In this document: positions 34,980 to 43,552 of the stretch, in pieces
Layout: every line of letters starts with the position of its first letter
Numbering within the stretch: the stretch's first letter is position 1
Source: Ruegeria atlantica
GTDB taxonomy: Bacteria; Pseudomonadota; Alphaproteobacteria; Rhodobacterales; Rhodobacteraceae
Assembly (NCBI RefSeq): GCF_013032505.1
Contig: NZ_WQCG01000008.1
Coordinates: 1 to 64,000 of the forward strand
DNA length: 64,000 bases
Direction of reading: 5' to 3'
Position numbers and translations under genes: made by a program
Notes under the pieces: generated by a model
The model's database searches: none
What the model saw: only the letters and a program-made list of their open reading frames with translations
What the model was told of the DNA's origin: nothing

Positions 34980-37334
34980 TCAGTTCGGGATCAGATCCGG
35001 TACAATGGTCACGATCGATGGGAAGAACCACAGGATCGCAATCCCGACCACTTGAATGATCACGAACGGGATAATGCCGCGATAGATGTGGCCTGTTGTG
35101 ACCTCCTTGGGTGCAACGCCCCTGAGGTAGAACAGCGCAAACCCGAAAGGCGGTGTCAGGAACGACGTCTGCAGGTTCACCGCCACCATAATTGTCACCC
35201 ATTTCGGATCGAACGAGCCTCCGTAGATTACAGGACCAACGATTGGGATCACGATGTAGATGATCTCGAGGAAATCCAGCACGAAGCCCAGAATGAACAG
35301 AACCAGCATCACGATCAGGAAGACCGTGAACTCGTTGTCAAAACTGCGCAGGAACTGCTGAATATAGTGCTCACCACCGAACGAGATCACAACCAGGTTC
35401 AGCAGTTGCGATCCGATCAGGATGGTAAACACCATCGAGGTCACCTTGGCCGTCTCACGCACAACAGGCGTCAGAACACCGCTGGTGAACAGAACCCAGC
35501 ACCCAAACAGCAGGCCGAACAGAGCGTAAATATAAGCACCGTAAGCAATTATAAAGGCGACCCAGGTCTCAAAGTTCACATTGCTCTGATTGATGCGCAG
35601 ATCAAAGTTCACGCCCATCAGCAACGCGATTATCACGGCAAACGTGGCCCAGATGATCACCTTACCGGAACGCTCCTGATCCTGCAGCTTGCGATAAGCT
35701 GCCAGCATGATCGCTCCGCCCGCCCCTAGCGCTGCCGCTGGAGTTGGGTTGGTCACACCGCCCAAGATTGAACCAAGCACCGCGATAATCAAAACCAATG
35801 GTGGGAAGACCACCCGGATCAGATCGTTCGTAGCACATCGGGCCGCCGCCTCTTTGCACCCGTATATTGCCAAGGCAAAGGGCAAAGCCAGAAGGACGAA
35901 AGTCAATCCCGAAGACGTTGTCGGTGCAATCAACAGAATATCAACCAGCAACATCAGCAGCAGACCAATCGCCCCTAAGATCAACGGCTGCGTCGGTTTG
36001 GACGGCGCAATGCCGCGACCCATGACCAGCGTGAGCCCCAGCAAAACAACCATCACTGCAACGCCGGTGCCAATGGGCGCAGCTGCGGCGATCTTGGCTT
36101 CGCGCGCCGCGGCCAGTTCCTCTTCGCTCAGGCGTTCGGCATTGGCAACTCCGCCTGCGGCGTCAATCGCCTCCTGCTCGGACACGGCCTGATCCCAGGC
36201 GGATTGCCCATGCAGCTCTATCATCGAAACCTTGCACTCCTCGGAAACATTTGTGCGCAGCGACGCACCCGTACCGATGTCAGAGAACGCGGAGACGTTG
36301 ATGTTCTGACTGCCAATGACCCCCGAGCTTCCCAGCAGAACCGCGCCAACGATCAGAGCCACAGGCGCGCCAAGCAACCAGGTCAGACCTTCACTGCGCG
36401 TTATCGGTTCACCGCTGCCGCCAGATATTTCGACCGCAGGTGCCTTTTCCGGGTTCAGCAAGGCATAGCAAAATGCGTAAATCGCATAGAGTAACGCCAA
36501 CATGATCCCGGGCAACAAAGCCGCCTGGAACAACGTACCAACAGAAACCACTGCAGGTTCACCCAGATAAGTCAGCGCGTCGGTACAGCCTGCGTCCTGG
36601 GCTCGGGTTTCCTGTGCGGTCGAATAAAGGTCGCCCGCCAACGTGCCCAAAAGAACAATCACAATGGAGGGCGGGATGATCTGCCCCAAAGTACCCGACG
36701 CCGCGATCACACCCGTCGCCAGTTCCGGCGAATAGTTGTTTCGCAACATGGTCGGCAAAGCCAGCAGGCCCATTGTGACCACCGTGGCGCCAACGATCCC
36801 GGTCGAGGCCGCAAGAAATGCGCCTACGACCACAATCGATACGGCCAGACCACCCGGCAGCGGCCCAAATACGCGCGCCATGGTTGTCAGCAAGTCGTTT
36901 GCGATTTTCGAGCGTTCCAGCGTGATGCCCATCAAGACGAACATCAGCACAGCCAGCAAGGTTTCGATGGATTGCCCCGCCAGAACCCGCTCGTTCATGC
37001 GGTTCACGATGAACGATACGTTGCGGTCCAAAGCGGTTTCCCACCCCTGCACAAAGACCGGCTCAGCGATCCTTGGTAAGTCGGGGTATCGGAACACAGA
37101 TATTACATCGGGTTTGACGCCCGAGTTCACAACATCCCGATAGGCTTGCGAGCCTGTGTCGATCGCCTGGTGGATCAGCAGCCCGGCACTGTCCAGCGCC
37201 GCGATGATCCCAAATGAGATAATTCCTGCGCCACCGATGGCGAACGCCACCGGAAAGCCGGAAAGAATACCCCCGAAGAGGCAGAAGAATACGATAATGA
37301 GGCCTATCTCGACGCCATCAAGTCCGAATAACAT
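34980..37334 (-). CDS. dctM: TRAP transporter large permease, extended form
   Basis: A 784-residue DctM protein, far longer than the usual 430. The N-terminus (LIIVFFCLFGGILSGFPVAFAIGG) and C-terminal helices (VIPIVGPVIYGGSFDPKWVTIMVAVNLQTSFLTPPFGFALFYL) are canonical. Inserts lie at about residues 60-115 (hydrophilic) and 250-560 (hydrophilic loop plus extra helices). Such long DctM forms occur in the mannitol/chloroaromatic and TakP-type TRAP group. It forms the membrane channel with DctQ for sodium-driven solute uptake. It follows dctQ after 17 bp. Substrate is unknown. Confidence 0.9.
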   Translation of the reverse strand: MLFGLDGVEIGLIIVFFCLFGGILSGFPVAFAIGGAGIISFGIIAALDSAGLLIHQAIDTGSQAYRDVVNSGVKPDVISVFRYPDLPRIAEPVFVQGWETALDRNVSFIVNRMNERVLAGQSIETLLAVLMFVLMGITLERSKIANDLLTTMARVFGPLPGGLAVSIVVVGAFLAASTGIVGATVVTMGLLALPTMLRNNYSPELATGVIAASGTLGQIIPPSIVIVLLGTLAGDLYSTAQETRAQDAGCTDALTYLGEPAVVSVGTLFQAALLPGIMLALLYAIYAFCYALLNPEKAPAVEISGGSGEPITRSEGLTWLLGAPVALIVGAVLLGSSGVIGSQNINVSAFSDIGTGASLRTNVSEECKVSMIELHGQSAWDQAVSEQEAIDAAGGVANAERLSEEELAAAREAKIAAAAPIGTGVAVMVVLLGLTLVMGRGIAPSKPTQPLILGAIGLLLMLLVDILLIAPTTSSGLTFVLLALPFALAIYGCKEAAARCATNDLIRVVFPPLVLIIAVLGSILGGVTNPTPAAALGAGGAIMLAAYRKLQDQERSGKVIIWATFAVIIALLMGVNFDLRINQSNVNFETWVAFIIAYGAYIYALFGLLFGCWVLFTSGVLTPVVRETAKVTSMVFTILIGSQLLNLVVISFGGEHYIQQFLRSFDNEFTVFLIVMLVLFILGFVLDFLEIIYIVIPIVGPVIYGGSFDPKWVTIMVAVNLQTSFLTPPFGFALFYLRGVAPKEVTTGHIYRGIIPFVIIQVVGIAILWFFPSIVTIVPDLIPN

Positions 37335-37351
37335 AGTCTGGGTCTCCGTCC

Positions 37352-38278
37352 CTAATGTGCGCCTTCGTAGGCTTCTTCGCCCTCACCAAGGCTGTCCTTG
37401 TCGAGGTATTTTCCAACGCTGTCCGGTCCTTCCACAAACTCCAGATACGAGCGGTACAGGAATGCGATTGCGTGCAGGAACACCATGGCTGCAAAGGCCA
37501 CCAACAGAATCTTAAACAGGAAGTATCCGTTGAACCCGTTTGGGCTGAATCCGATGGTTTCGACGTTCCAGCGCAGCGCGCGGGATTTCATCACCAGACG
37601 GTCCAGCGTGTCGCTGGCCGAAGGTTTCGGCACGATCAGGTGCCGCCACATGAAGTACCAGCCATACATCCATGTAAGCACTGCCATTGGCATCATGAAG
37701 AAAACAGCACCCAGCATGTCGACCACGCGCTTGGCGCGGTGGCTGATGCCGGCATAGATAAGGTCAACGCGTACATGACCGCCTTGCACGAATGTGTAAG
37801 TGCAGCAAAGGCAGACAACCATCGCGTTATACAGTTTCAGTTCTTCGGCAAACCAACTGATATCCATCTGAAACGGGATACCCAGGCCAAAGGACATATC
37901 CGGGCGGGTAAACACGCGCTGCATGAACACGATAACGATCTGCTGAATGACCATCAGCAAACCGGCCCACGCAAAGAACCGCCCGGTAGTATTGGCGAAC
38001 CCTTCAAGGACCCGCACCATCCCCCACATGAAATTCCGGTAATACAGACCGATGGCTGTCAGAACCAGAAAGAGGGTGAAAACCACAAAGAAGAACTCGA
38101 CCGATCCACCGTAATAGACAAAGCGCATGATCGCTTCTTTGTCCGACCAGTTCAGCCAGAGTTGCGGATGCGTGATGGCGTATCCGAAATTAAGGAAGGC
38201 TTCGGCAATGTTTTGAACGAACCACAAAAGTCCGTTCCACAGGGCGCCGAAGAACGAGATACCGTTTTCGTCCTGCAT
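37352..38278 (-). CDS. dctQ: TRAP transporter small permease
   Basis: A 308-residue DctQ-type protein, longer than the usual 170-200, with several membrane helices (FFFVVFTLFLVLTAIGLYY, FFAWAGLLMVIQQIVIVF, LYNAMVVCLCCTYTFVQGGHVRVDLIY). The last contains the conserved G-x-x-V-R-V-D motif. ATG 38278 follows GGGGAC; an ATG at 38305 is less well supported. It would assemble with DctM in the inner membrane. dctP is 121 bp upstream, with a stem-loop between. Confidence 0.88.
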   Translation of the reverse strand: MQDENGISFFGALWNGLLWFVQNIAEAFLNFGYAITHPQLWLNWSDKEAIMRFVYYGGSVEFFFVVFTLFLVLTAIGLYYRNFMWGMVRVLEGFANTTGRFFAWAGLLMVIQQIVIVFMQRVFTRPDMSFGLGIPFQMDISWFAEELKLYNAMVVCLCCTYTFVQGGHVRVDLIYAGISHRAKRVVDMLGAVFFMMPMAVLTWMYGWYFMWRHLIVPKPSASDTLDRLVMKSRALRWNVETIGFSPNGFNGYFLFKILLVAFAAMVFLHAIAFLYRSYLEFVEGPDSVGKYLDKDSLGEGEEAYEGAH

Positions 38279-38352
38279 GTTGTCCCCAGGTCGTATCAGT
38301 TGCACTGCTGATTATAGCGGTTTGATGGGTCCGCGCATACGCAACAGAGAGA

Positions 38353-38378
38353 GGTTTCCCCGCGTAGGCGGAGAAACC
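38353..38378 (-). promoter_or_regulatory. mRNA stem-loop between dctP and dctQ
   Basis: Read on the minus strand, GGTTTCTCCGC pairs with GCGGGGAAACC (11 pairs with one G-U) around a four-base loop. No T-run follows. It lies 21 bp after the dctP stop, where such structures often protect or attenuate the message so that binding protein is made in excess of the permeases. Confidence 0.55.
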
Positions 38379-38399
38379 ATTTGATCGTTTGGAAAACGT

Positions 38400-39482
38400 T
38401 TAGCCGCGGACGCGGTCGCGCTGTGCGGTGTAAACACCCGACGACAGGTTGTTCCACGCGGACGACGCTGCCATCGACTCCATCGCGCTGTCGTGGATCT
38501 TCTTGAACAGCTCGTCGCCCATGTTTTCGTCCAGAACTTCCTGGCTGGCCTGACCAAAGGCATCCCAAACCGCGTCCGGGAATTCCATAACCTTGACGCC
38601 ACCCGACTGTAGACGCTGCAGGGCTGCACCGTTGTTGGCCAGGAATTGCGCCAGGTTCCACTGGTGCGCTTCAGCTGCCGCGATTTCGATGATCTTCTGC
38701 TGCGCAGGTGTCAGGCTGTCGAACACTTCGCGGTTGGTTGCCAGAGACAGACCAGCGCCCGGCTCGTGGAAGCCCGCGGTGTAGTAGGTCTTGGTGATCT
38801 CCTGGAAACCGGCCTTTTCGTCCGCCCAGGGGCCGATCCACTCGGTGCCGTCGATCGCACCCGAGGACAGCGCCTGATACACTTCCGAACCCGGGATGTT
38901 CTGAACGGATGCGCCCAGTTTGCCCAGTGCCTGACCGCCAAGGCCCGGCATACGGAACTTCAGACCCTGGAAGTCTTCGGGGCCGTTGATCTCTTTCGAA
39001 TACCAGCCACCGGCTTGCGCACCAGTGTTACCGGCCAGGAACGACTTCAGGCCAAAGATCTGACCCAGTTCGTCATGCAGCTCCATGCCGCCGTCGTGGT
39101 AGTACCAGTTTACCAGTTCCTGCGCAGTCATGCCGAACGGAACAGCGGTGAAGAAGGCATAGCCCGGGTGCTGACCCACAAAGTAATAGTCCGCCGCGTG
39201 GTACATGTCGGCCTGACCCGACGAAACCGCGTCAAAGACCTCAAACGCACCAACCAGTTCGCCGGCGGCTTTGATGTCAACGGTCAGGTTGCCATCCGAC
39301 ATCGTGGTGATGCTGTCGGCGCAACGCTGAGCGCTGTCGAAAACACCAGCCAGGCCGCGACCCCACGAAGTGACCATGGTCAGCGTGCGCTTGCCCTGCG
39401 CATAAGCCGGCGCCGCCAGTGTGGTGGCTGCAGCTGCCGAGCCGCCCAGAGCAGATGTTTTCAGAAATGAACGACGATCCAT
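38400..39482 (-). CDS. dctP: TRAP transporter solute-binding protein (TakP-like)
   Basis: A 360-residue periplasmic binding protein. MDRRSFLKTSALGG is a Tat-type signal with the RR motif, cleaved near AYA (residue 28). The DctP fold shows LTMVTSWGRGLAGVFDSAQRCAD, FEVFDAVSSGQADMYHAADYYF, GLKFRMPGLGGQALGKLG and SSGAIDGTEWIGPWADEKAGF. This matches the TakP group that binds 2-oxo acids as dimers, though relatives are annotated for mannitol or chloroaromatics. It is the first gene of a dctPQM operon, preceded by GGAGGAA, and faces the sensor kinase gene. Confidence 0.9.
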   Translation of the reverse strand: MDRRSFLKTSALGGSAAAATTLAAPAYAQGKRTLTMVTSWGRGLAGVFDSAQRCADSITTMSDGNLTVDIKAAGELVGAFEVFDAVSSGQADMYHAADYYFVGQHPGYAFFTAVPFGMTAQELVNWYYHDGGMELHDELGQIFGLKSFLAGNTGAQAGGWYSKEINGPEDFQGLKFRMPGLGGQALGKLGASVQNIPGSEVYQALSSGAIDGTEWIGPWADEKAGFQEITKTYYTAGFHEPGAGLSLATNREVFDSLTPAQQKIIEIAAAEAHQWNLAQFLANNGAALQRLQSGGVKVMEFPDAVWDAFGQASQEVLDENMGDELFKKIHDSAMESMAASSAWNNLSSGVYTAQRDRVRG

Positions 39483-39578
39483 ATGAGTGTTCCTCCCCTA
39501 CATATTCAAAACCCGGGCGAATGCCGGGCGCAGTCGTTTTAAGTGCGCGTCAGCCTAATGACCAAGATGTGAATGTGA

Positions 39579-39601
39579 ATACCTAGTACTACGTAGGGGA
39601 T
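39579..39601. promoter_or_regulatory. Candidate operator between dctP and the sensor kinase
   Basis: Within the 248-bp divergent region, ACCTAGTACTACGTAGG contains outer CCTA/TAGG halves and an internal palindrome CTACGTAG (39589-39596). It could be a site for the LuxR-type regulator encoded downstream. No promoter boxes could be assigned with confidence. Confidence 0.3.
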
Positions 39602-39730
39602 AGCGTTTTTGGTGCTTTCCCGGGCGCAAACTGTGACAAATACAAAATATTACTGCGCTCTAACCCTCTCATATGCGCCAATTCACCAAAAATTTTGCAA
39701 TTTCCCGCCTGCTTGCGTATCGATTCGCCT

Positions 39731-41164
39731 ATGAGGGGATTCCGTAATCTGATCTCGCTGACCTATGGTCAGAAATTGTCGCTTGTGGCGGCGATCCCTC
39801 TGGTCGTCGCAGTGGCCGCGATTGCGTTCTTCGTGGTTCAGGAATCCCGGGCAACCGCCGAACGCGAAATTGAAGCGCTTGAGCGGCGACTGATTGAAGC
39901 CAAGAAAGAAGAGCTTAAGAACTATGTCACGCAGGCTCGAAACGGGTTTGCCTACATCTACGGACGGGCATCCACAGAGGATAAGGTCGCGCAGAACCTT
40001 GTGACGCAAATCCTGTCAGCGATGATCTACGGCAAGGACGGGTTCTTTTTTGTCTATGACTATGACGGCAACAATCTAGTCAGCCCGCGCCAGACCGAAT
40101 TCATCAACCGGAACTGGGAGGGGCTGACCGATAGCGACGGCATCCCTGTTGTGGACGAATTCATCAGCCTGGCCCGTCAAGGTGCGGGCTGGCACAGTTT
40201 CATGTGGCAAAAACCTTCGACAGGCGAAGAGGCACAAATGATCGCCTATGTGGTCGGCCTGCAGGACTGGCGGTGGGCTGTCGGCACAGGAGTTTTCATC
40301 GACGACATCGTCGCGACAGTCGCCAACGCGCGGGCCGAGGTCGAGGCCCGCGTGCAACGGACGTTCTCGTATATCGGCGCTATTGTTCTTGCTGCGGTGT
40401 TGGTCGTCTTCGCCTCGGGCATGTTGCTGAACGTCCGCGAACGCCGTCTGGCAGATGCCAAACTCAAGGAACTGACACAGCGGGTTTTCGACGCGCAAGA
40501 AGAAGAGCGTGGCCGCGTGGCGCGCGAACTTCATGACGGCATCAGCCAGATCCTCGTAGGCGTGCGCTATACTCTGGACAATGCGCGCCGCCGTTTGTCA
40601 CGCGGTGATGACGACGGTGCGCGCGAGCCGCTGGACAAGGGGATCGATACGCTTGGGTCAGCCATTACCGAAGTCCGCCGCATCAGCCGAGATCTACGGC
40701 CCGGCGTTCTGGACGATCTGGGCCTTGGCCCTGCCCTCAAGGCTCTGACCGACGATTTCTGTGAACGCACCGGGATCGAGACCGAATTCTCAACCGTGGT
40801 GTTCCGCAATCGGCTGGATCAGGATAGCAAAATCGCCCTCTACCGTATTGCTCAAGAGGCATTGACCAATATTGAACGCCACTCCGGCGCTACCCGTGTT
40901 ACAATCGACCTGCGCGGCCACAAGAAAGGCGCAACAATGCGGATAACCGACAATGGCCGTGGGTTACGCACCACTCCTGATCCGGCTAACCCCGGTATCG
41001 GCCTGCGCAACATGCAGGAACGGATCGAACAGCTTGACGGATCGTTGCGCATTCTGTCATCACGCGCCCCACGCAGCGGCACGGTGATTGAGGTCAGCCT
41101 GCCCCTCAGCCACATGCTGCCGCCGCAAGAAGACGCAACGCCTAACCGAAAGGCCGGTACATGA
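39731..41164 (+). CDS. Sensor histidine kinase with extracytoplasmic Cache domain
   Basis: A 477-residue membrane kinase. Membrane segments at about 17-36 and 212-233 bracket a Cache-type sensor of about 165 residues with DGFFFVYDYDGNNLVSPR and WRWAVGTGVFIDDI. The cytoplasmic part has the HisKA_3 motif RVARELHDGISQ (His268), then the HATPase domain (ITDNGRG, GIGLRNMQERI). This is the NarX/DesK-type kinase class. ATG 39731 lacks a clear ribosome-binding site; a TTG at 39695 is also in frame. It is divergent from dctPQM and overlaps the regulator gene by 4 bp, so it probably senses the transporter's ligand. Confidence 0.9.
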   Translation: MRGFRNLISLTYGQKLSLVAAIPLVVAVAAIAFFVVQESRATAEREIEALERRLIEAKKEELKNYVTQARNGFAYIYGRASTEDKVAQNLVTQILSAMIYGKDGFFFVYDYDGNNLVSPRQTEFINRNWEGLTDSDGIPVVDEFISLARQGAGWHSFMWQKPSTGEEAQMIAYVVGLQDWRWAVGTGVFIDDIVATVANARAEVEARVQRTFSYIGAIVLAAVLVVFASGMLLNVRERRLADAKLKELTQRVFDAQEEERGRVARELHDGISQILVGVRYTLDNARRRLSRGDDDGAREPLDKGIDTLGSAITEVRRISRDLRPGVLDDLGLGPALKALTDDFCERTGIETEFSTVVFRNRLDQDSKIALYRIAQEALTNIERHSGATRVTIDLRGHKKGATMRITDNGRGLRTTPDPANPGIGLRNMQERIEQLDGSLRILSSRAPRSGTVIEVSLPLSHMLPPQEDATPNRKAGT

Positions 41165-41808
41165 GCGATCAGACAATCCGGGTTCTTATCGTCGACGACC
41201 ACCCGATGGTCGCCGAGGGGATTCAGTCAATCCTTGAAAGCTATGATGAGATCGAGGTGGTCGGAACGCTGAGCAGCGGACAAGAGGCCGTTGATCAGGC
41301 CACCGATCTGGCACCGGACGTGATCCTGATGGACCTCAACATGCCCGGCCTTGGGGGACTAAGCGCGACCGAGATCATCCTTGAACGGCTACCTCAAACA
41401 CGCATTCTGATCCTGTCCATGCATGACAGCCGCGAATACATCTCGACCGCGCTCAGCCACGGTGCCAGCGGGTACGTTCTCAAGGACGTTCCCACAGACG
41501 AGATCAAACAGGCAATCGACGTGGTGATGCGTGGTGAGCAGTATCTTTGCACCGGGGCCAGCGGATCGCTGCAGCCCAAAGGCGACAGCGCCCGTGAAGC
41601 ACTAACCGGACGTGAACAGACAATCCTGCTGGAATTGGCACAGGGCAAATCCAACAAGGAAGTCGCCGCAGCGCTGGACATCTCTGTCAGAACCGTTGAA
41701 ACGCACCGCAAGAACATCAAGCGCAAATTGGGGATTTCATCCACCGCCGGCCTGACCCGTTACGCGCTTGAACATGGCGTTTTGCAGGGCACAAGCCCCG
41801 GCTTTTGA
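41161..41808 (+). CDS. NarL/LuxR-type response regulator
   Basis: A 215-residue response regulator. The receiver has Asp12/Asp13, phospho-acceptor Asp58 (VILMDLNMPG) and Lys in YVLKDVP. The C-terminal LuxR helix-turn-helix is REALTGREQTILLELAQGKSNKEVAAALDISVRTVETH. It is coupled to the kinase gene (ATGA overlap), so the two form one system, likely controlling dctPQM. A small hairpin TGCGCC-AAA-GGCGCA at 41851-41865 follows the stop but lacks a T-run. Confidence 0.92.
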   Translation: MSDQTIRVLIVDDHPMVAEGIQSILESYDEIEVVGTLSSGQEAVDQATDLAPDVILMDLNMPGLGGLSATEIILERLPQTRILILSMHDSREYISTALSHGASGYVLKDVPTDEIKQAIDVVMRGEQYLCTGASGSLQPKGDSAREALTGREQTILLELAQGKSNKEVAAALDISVRTVETHRKNIKRKLGISSTAGLTRYALEHGVLQGTSPGF

Positions 41809-41891
41809 CCCCGCAGCGCGGCCCACGCTGCCCGGCCCAACCGAAGGAGGTGCGCCAAAGGCGCATCGACGGCGGGCGGGAGCCTTTGGCC

Positions 41892-42305
41892 TTATGACCT
41901 TGGTCGAATGTCCTCACCGAAAAATACCAACGTTCCATCCTCGTCGAGAACGTGAAACTCGCGTTGCAGATACGGTTGATCAAACGGAGCACGCACGCGC
42001 CCTTCGGGTAGATCGGTCAGCCCTTCCTTCAGACTTTCATAAAGATCGTCAATTCCGTCTACGTCGATGTAAAAAGACTGATCGTCCCCTAATGCACGAC
42101 CATCTTCACGGGGCGGGCATTCCAATAGCCGGATGGCGACTTTGCCGCGCGACAGAAACGCATAATTGTCCTGCCTGAAACCGCAGGTGAACCCCAGTCG
42201 GTCGCAATAGAAATCAATCTGGTTTTGAAGGGAAGAACACAAAACGAATGGTGTAAGTTGTAAAATTTCAGGCACGTTAGCCTCCGGTTTCCAACGTTCC
42301 GACAT
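41892..42305 (-). CDS. VOC-superfamily protein (bleomycin-resistance-like)
   Basis: A 137-residue protein, single VOC fold: TPFVLCSSLQNQIDFYCDRLGFTCGF, AIRLLECPPREDGRAL, SFYIDVDGIDDLYESL and REFHVLDEDGTLVFFGEDI. It may bind or isomerise a small molecule. The start at 42305 (MSERWKPEANV) is chosen; ATG at 42320 is an alternative. It follows the Fe/2OG oxygenase gene by only a few bases on the same strand, so the two probably act together. Confidence 0.78.
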   Translation of the reverse strand: MSERWKPEANVPEILQLTPFVLCSSLQNQIDFYCDRLGFTCGFRQDNYAFLSRGKVAIRLLECPPREDGRALGDDQSFYIDVDGIDDLYESLKEGLTDLPEGRVRAPFDQPYLQREFHVLDEDGTLVFFGEDIRPRS

Positions 42306-42323
42306 CCCGCAACATAACACAGG

Positions 42324-43169
42324 TCAATCCAACAGACGATCCTGTCGCAAACCCTCACGCTTGTGATGGTGTGGCAGAACGCGCCCATATAATTGGCGTG
42401 TTCGTTCAACCCCGCCACACATGCCTTCGGCTTCGACAAAAGAAAAGATGCCGACATAACGGCTGCGTGCGCCTTTGACCGGCGCGACCCGGTGCAGCGC
42501 GTACCTGCCTTTGAAAACCTGCAGATCCCCGGGTTGCAACTCCAACGTCCTGACCAGCGCGCGGTTTCCGTCCAGCACAGAGGCCACGGACGAAAAATTT
42601 TCATCCTTAGAACTGCGCAGGTTCGGCACGTATTCAAAAGCCCCACCCGCTTCGCCATTCTGAATGGCCAACGTCACCGTGTAGTTGTTGGTATCGAAAT
42701 GCCAGGGAAAGCCCTGCCCTTCCTCGACCACGTTCACGATCACGTCCGCCAGCGGATCGTCATAGCGAAAGAACCGATCTTCCGGCTCATTCAGCCCATC
42801 GCGTATGAAGGGCAAAAATCCCTCGAATTCATAGATACGGCGCAACGGGCCTGATTTGGTAAAATTGTCTGCCGGAACGAAGGCATTTGACCGGTCATAA
42901 AACCGTCGTATCGGGTGATTACTATCCAACCGAGGGTCGTCCCGTGTGAAATAGGCGTTGGTGCGGTTGAACGAACGATGCGCTCGATTGGCCACTGTGT
43001 CCGCCTCTTTCAATAGCAGCGCCAGTCCCTCGGGATGAATAAAACCGGGCAGAACGGCGCAGCCGTCCTGATCCAACTCTCGGCGCAGATCATCAATCAA
43101 CCGATCATATGCGCGCGAGCCCGGGCAATCGATCGGATATCGCCCCAGATCTATCAGATCATGGATCAT
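42324..43169 (-). CDS. Fe(II)/2-oxoglutarate oxygenase resembling the HalD/BesD family
   Basis: A 281-residue protein with the start LIDLGRYPIDCPGSRAYDRL and the DDPRLDSNHPIRR and RRIYEFEGFLPFIRD blocks that I associate with HalD/BesD-type enzymes. The iron site appears as His157-Phe-Asp159 and distal His226 (GRYALHRVAP), with Arg235 or Arg237 for 2-oxoglutarate. In the known amino-acid halogenases the HxD carboxylate is replaced to make room for chloride; here the Asp is kept, which argues for hydroxylation or another oxidation. The C-terminus is rich in His and Arg. GGAGG precedes ATG 43169. The substrate is unknown and the family call rests on memory. Confidence 0.7.
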   Translation of the reverse strand: MIHDLIDLGRYPIDCPGSRAYDRLIDDLRRELDQDGCAVLPGFIHPEGLALLLKEADTVANRAHRSFNRTNAYFTRDDPRLDSNHPIRRFYDRSNAFVPADNFTKSGPLRRIYEFEGFLPFIRDGLNEPEDRFFRYDDPLADVIVNVVEEGQGFPWHFDTNNYTVTLAIQNGEAGGAFEYVPNLRSSKDENFSSVASVLDGNRALVRTLELQPGDLQVFKGRYALHRVAPVKGARSRYVGIFSFVEAEGMCGGVERTRQLYGRVLPHHHKREGLRQDRLLD

Positions 43170-43392
43170 CCTCCGCCTCCCTTTTTTGTTCGGTCAATCT
43201 CAGCGTGCAGCAGTCAAAACCGCCCATCATGCTTGTTTCGGACATTGCGATGCCGCTTTTTGACCGCCCTCGAGGCAGCGTTTTGGGCGCAAAAGAGGGG
43301 ACTTTTCCTGAATATTCCCCGCATGCGTCAATCTGCGCAATAAAATGTCGCAAAATTAACCCTGCGAGTTAGAAAATTGGTGCAATTGCCTG
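43170..43392. other. Divergent region between the oxygenase and ilvB leader
   Basis: 223 bp without a gene. It contains A+T-rich sequence around 43320-43390 that must hold the oxygenase promoter on minus. I could assign only the ilv promoter at its right end. Confidence 0.4.
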
Positions 43393-43419
43393 TTGACGCC
43401 CCTTTCCTCGGCTCATAAT
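43393..43419 (+). promoter_or_regulatory. Promoter of the ilvBN operon
   Basis: TTGACG (43393-43398) and CATAAT (43414-43419), each one base from consensus, with a 15-bp spacer. A start near 43426 would place the leader peptide AAGGAG (43435-43440) directly downstream. Confidence 0.55.
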
Positions 43420-43450
43420 GTCCCTGCACGCAAAGAAGGAGCCTCTGGCG

Positions 43451-43498
43451 ATGAGAACGCTAGTCGTAATCGTAGGAAACACGCGCATGGGCCGGTAA
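43451..43498 (+). CDS. ilvBN leader peptide, 15 residues
   Basis: ATG 43451 to TAA 43498 encodes MRTLVVIVGNTRMGR. Codons 4 to 8 are Leu-Val-Val-Ile-Val (CTA GTC GTA ATC GTA), the end products of the pathway made by IlvBN. AAGGAG stands 10 bp upstream. This is the control peptide of a transcription attenuator: ribosome stalling at the run when branched-chain aminoacyl-tRNA is scarce would favour readthrough into ilvB. Confidence 0.88.
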   Translation: MRTLVVIVGNTRMGR

Positions 43499-43552
43499 CG
43501 GTAAACCATAATCGAACCCATGCGCCTCCGAAAATCTCGGGGGCTTTTTTTT
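43483..43552 (+). promoter_or_regulatory. ilvBN attenuator (antiterminator and terminator)
   Basis: GCGCATGGG (43483-43491, inside the last codons of the leader peptide) pairs perfectly with CCCATGCGC (43517-43525). The terminator GCCTCCGA (43524-43531) pairs with TCGGGGGC (43537-43544, one G-U) and runs into eight T (43545-43552). The two structures share bases 43524-43525, so they compete. A stalled ribosome at codons 4-8 leaves the first stem free to form; a ribosome reaching the stop covers its 5' arm and the terminator folds. Confidence 0.85.

Noticed and set aside
34878..35729. 283-codon plus-strand frame opposite dctM
   Set aside because: Begins inside the terminator region and continues antisense; composition unlike neighbours.
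37355..38311. 318-codon plus-strand frame opposite dctQ
   Set aside because: Antisense to a clear TRAP permease; His/Gln-rich product without family features.
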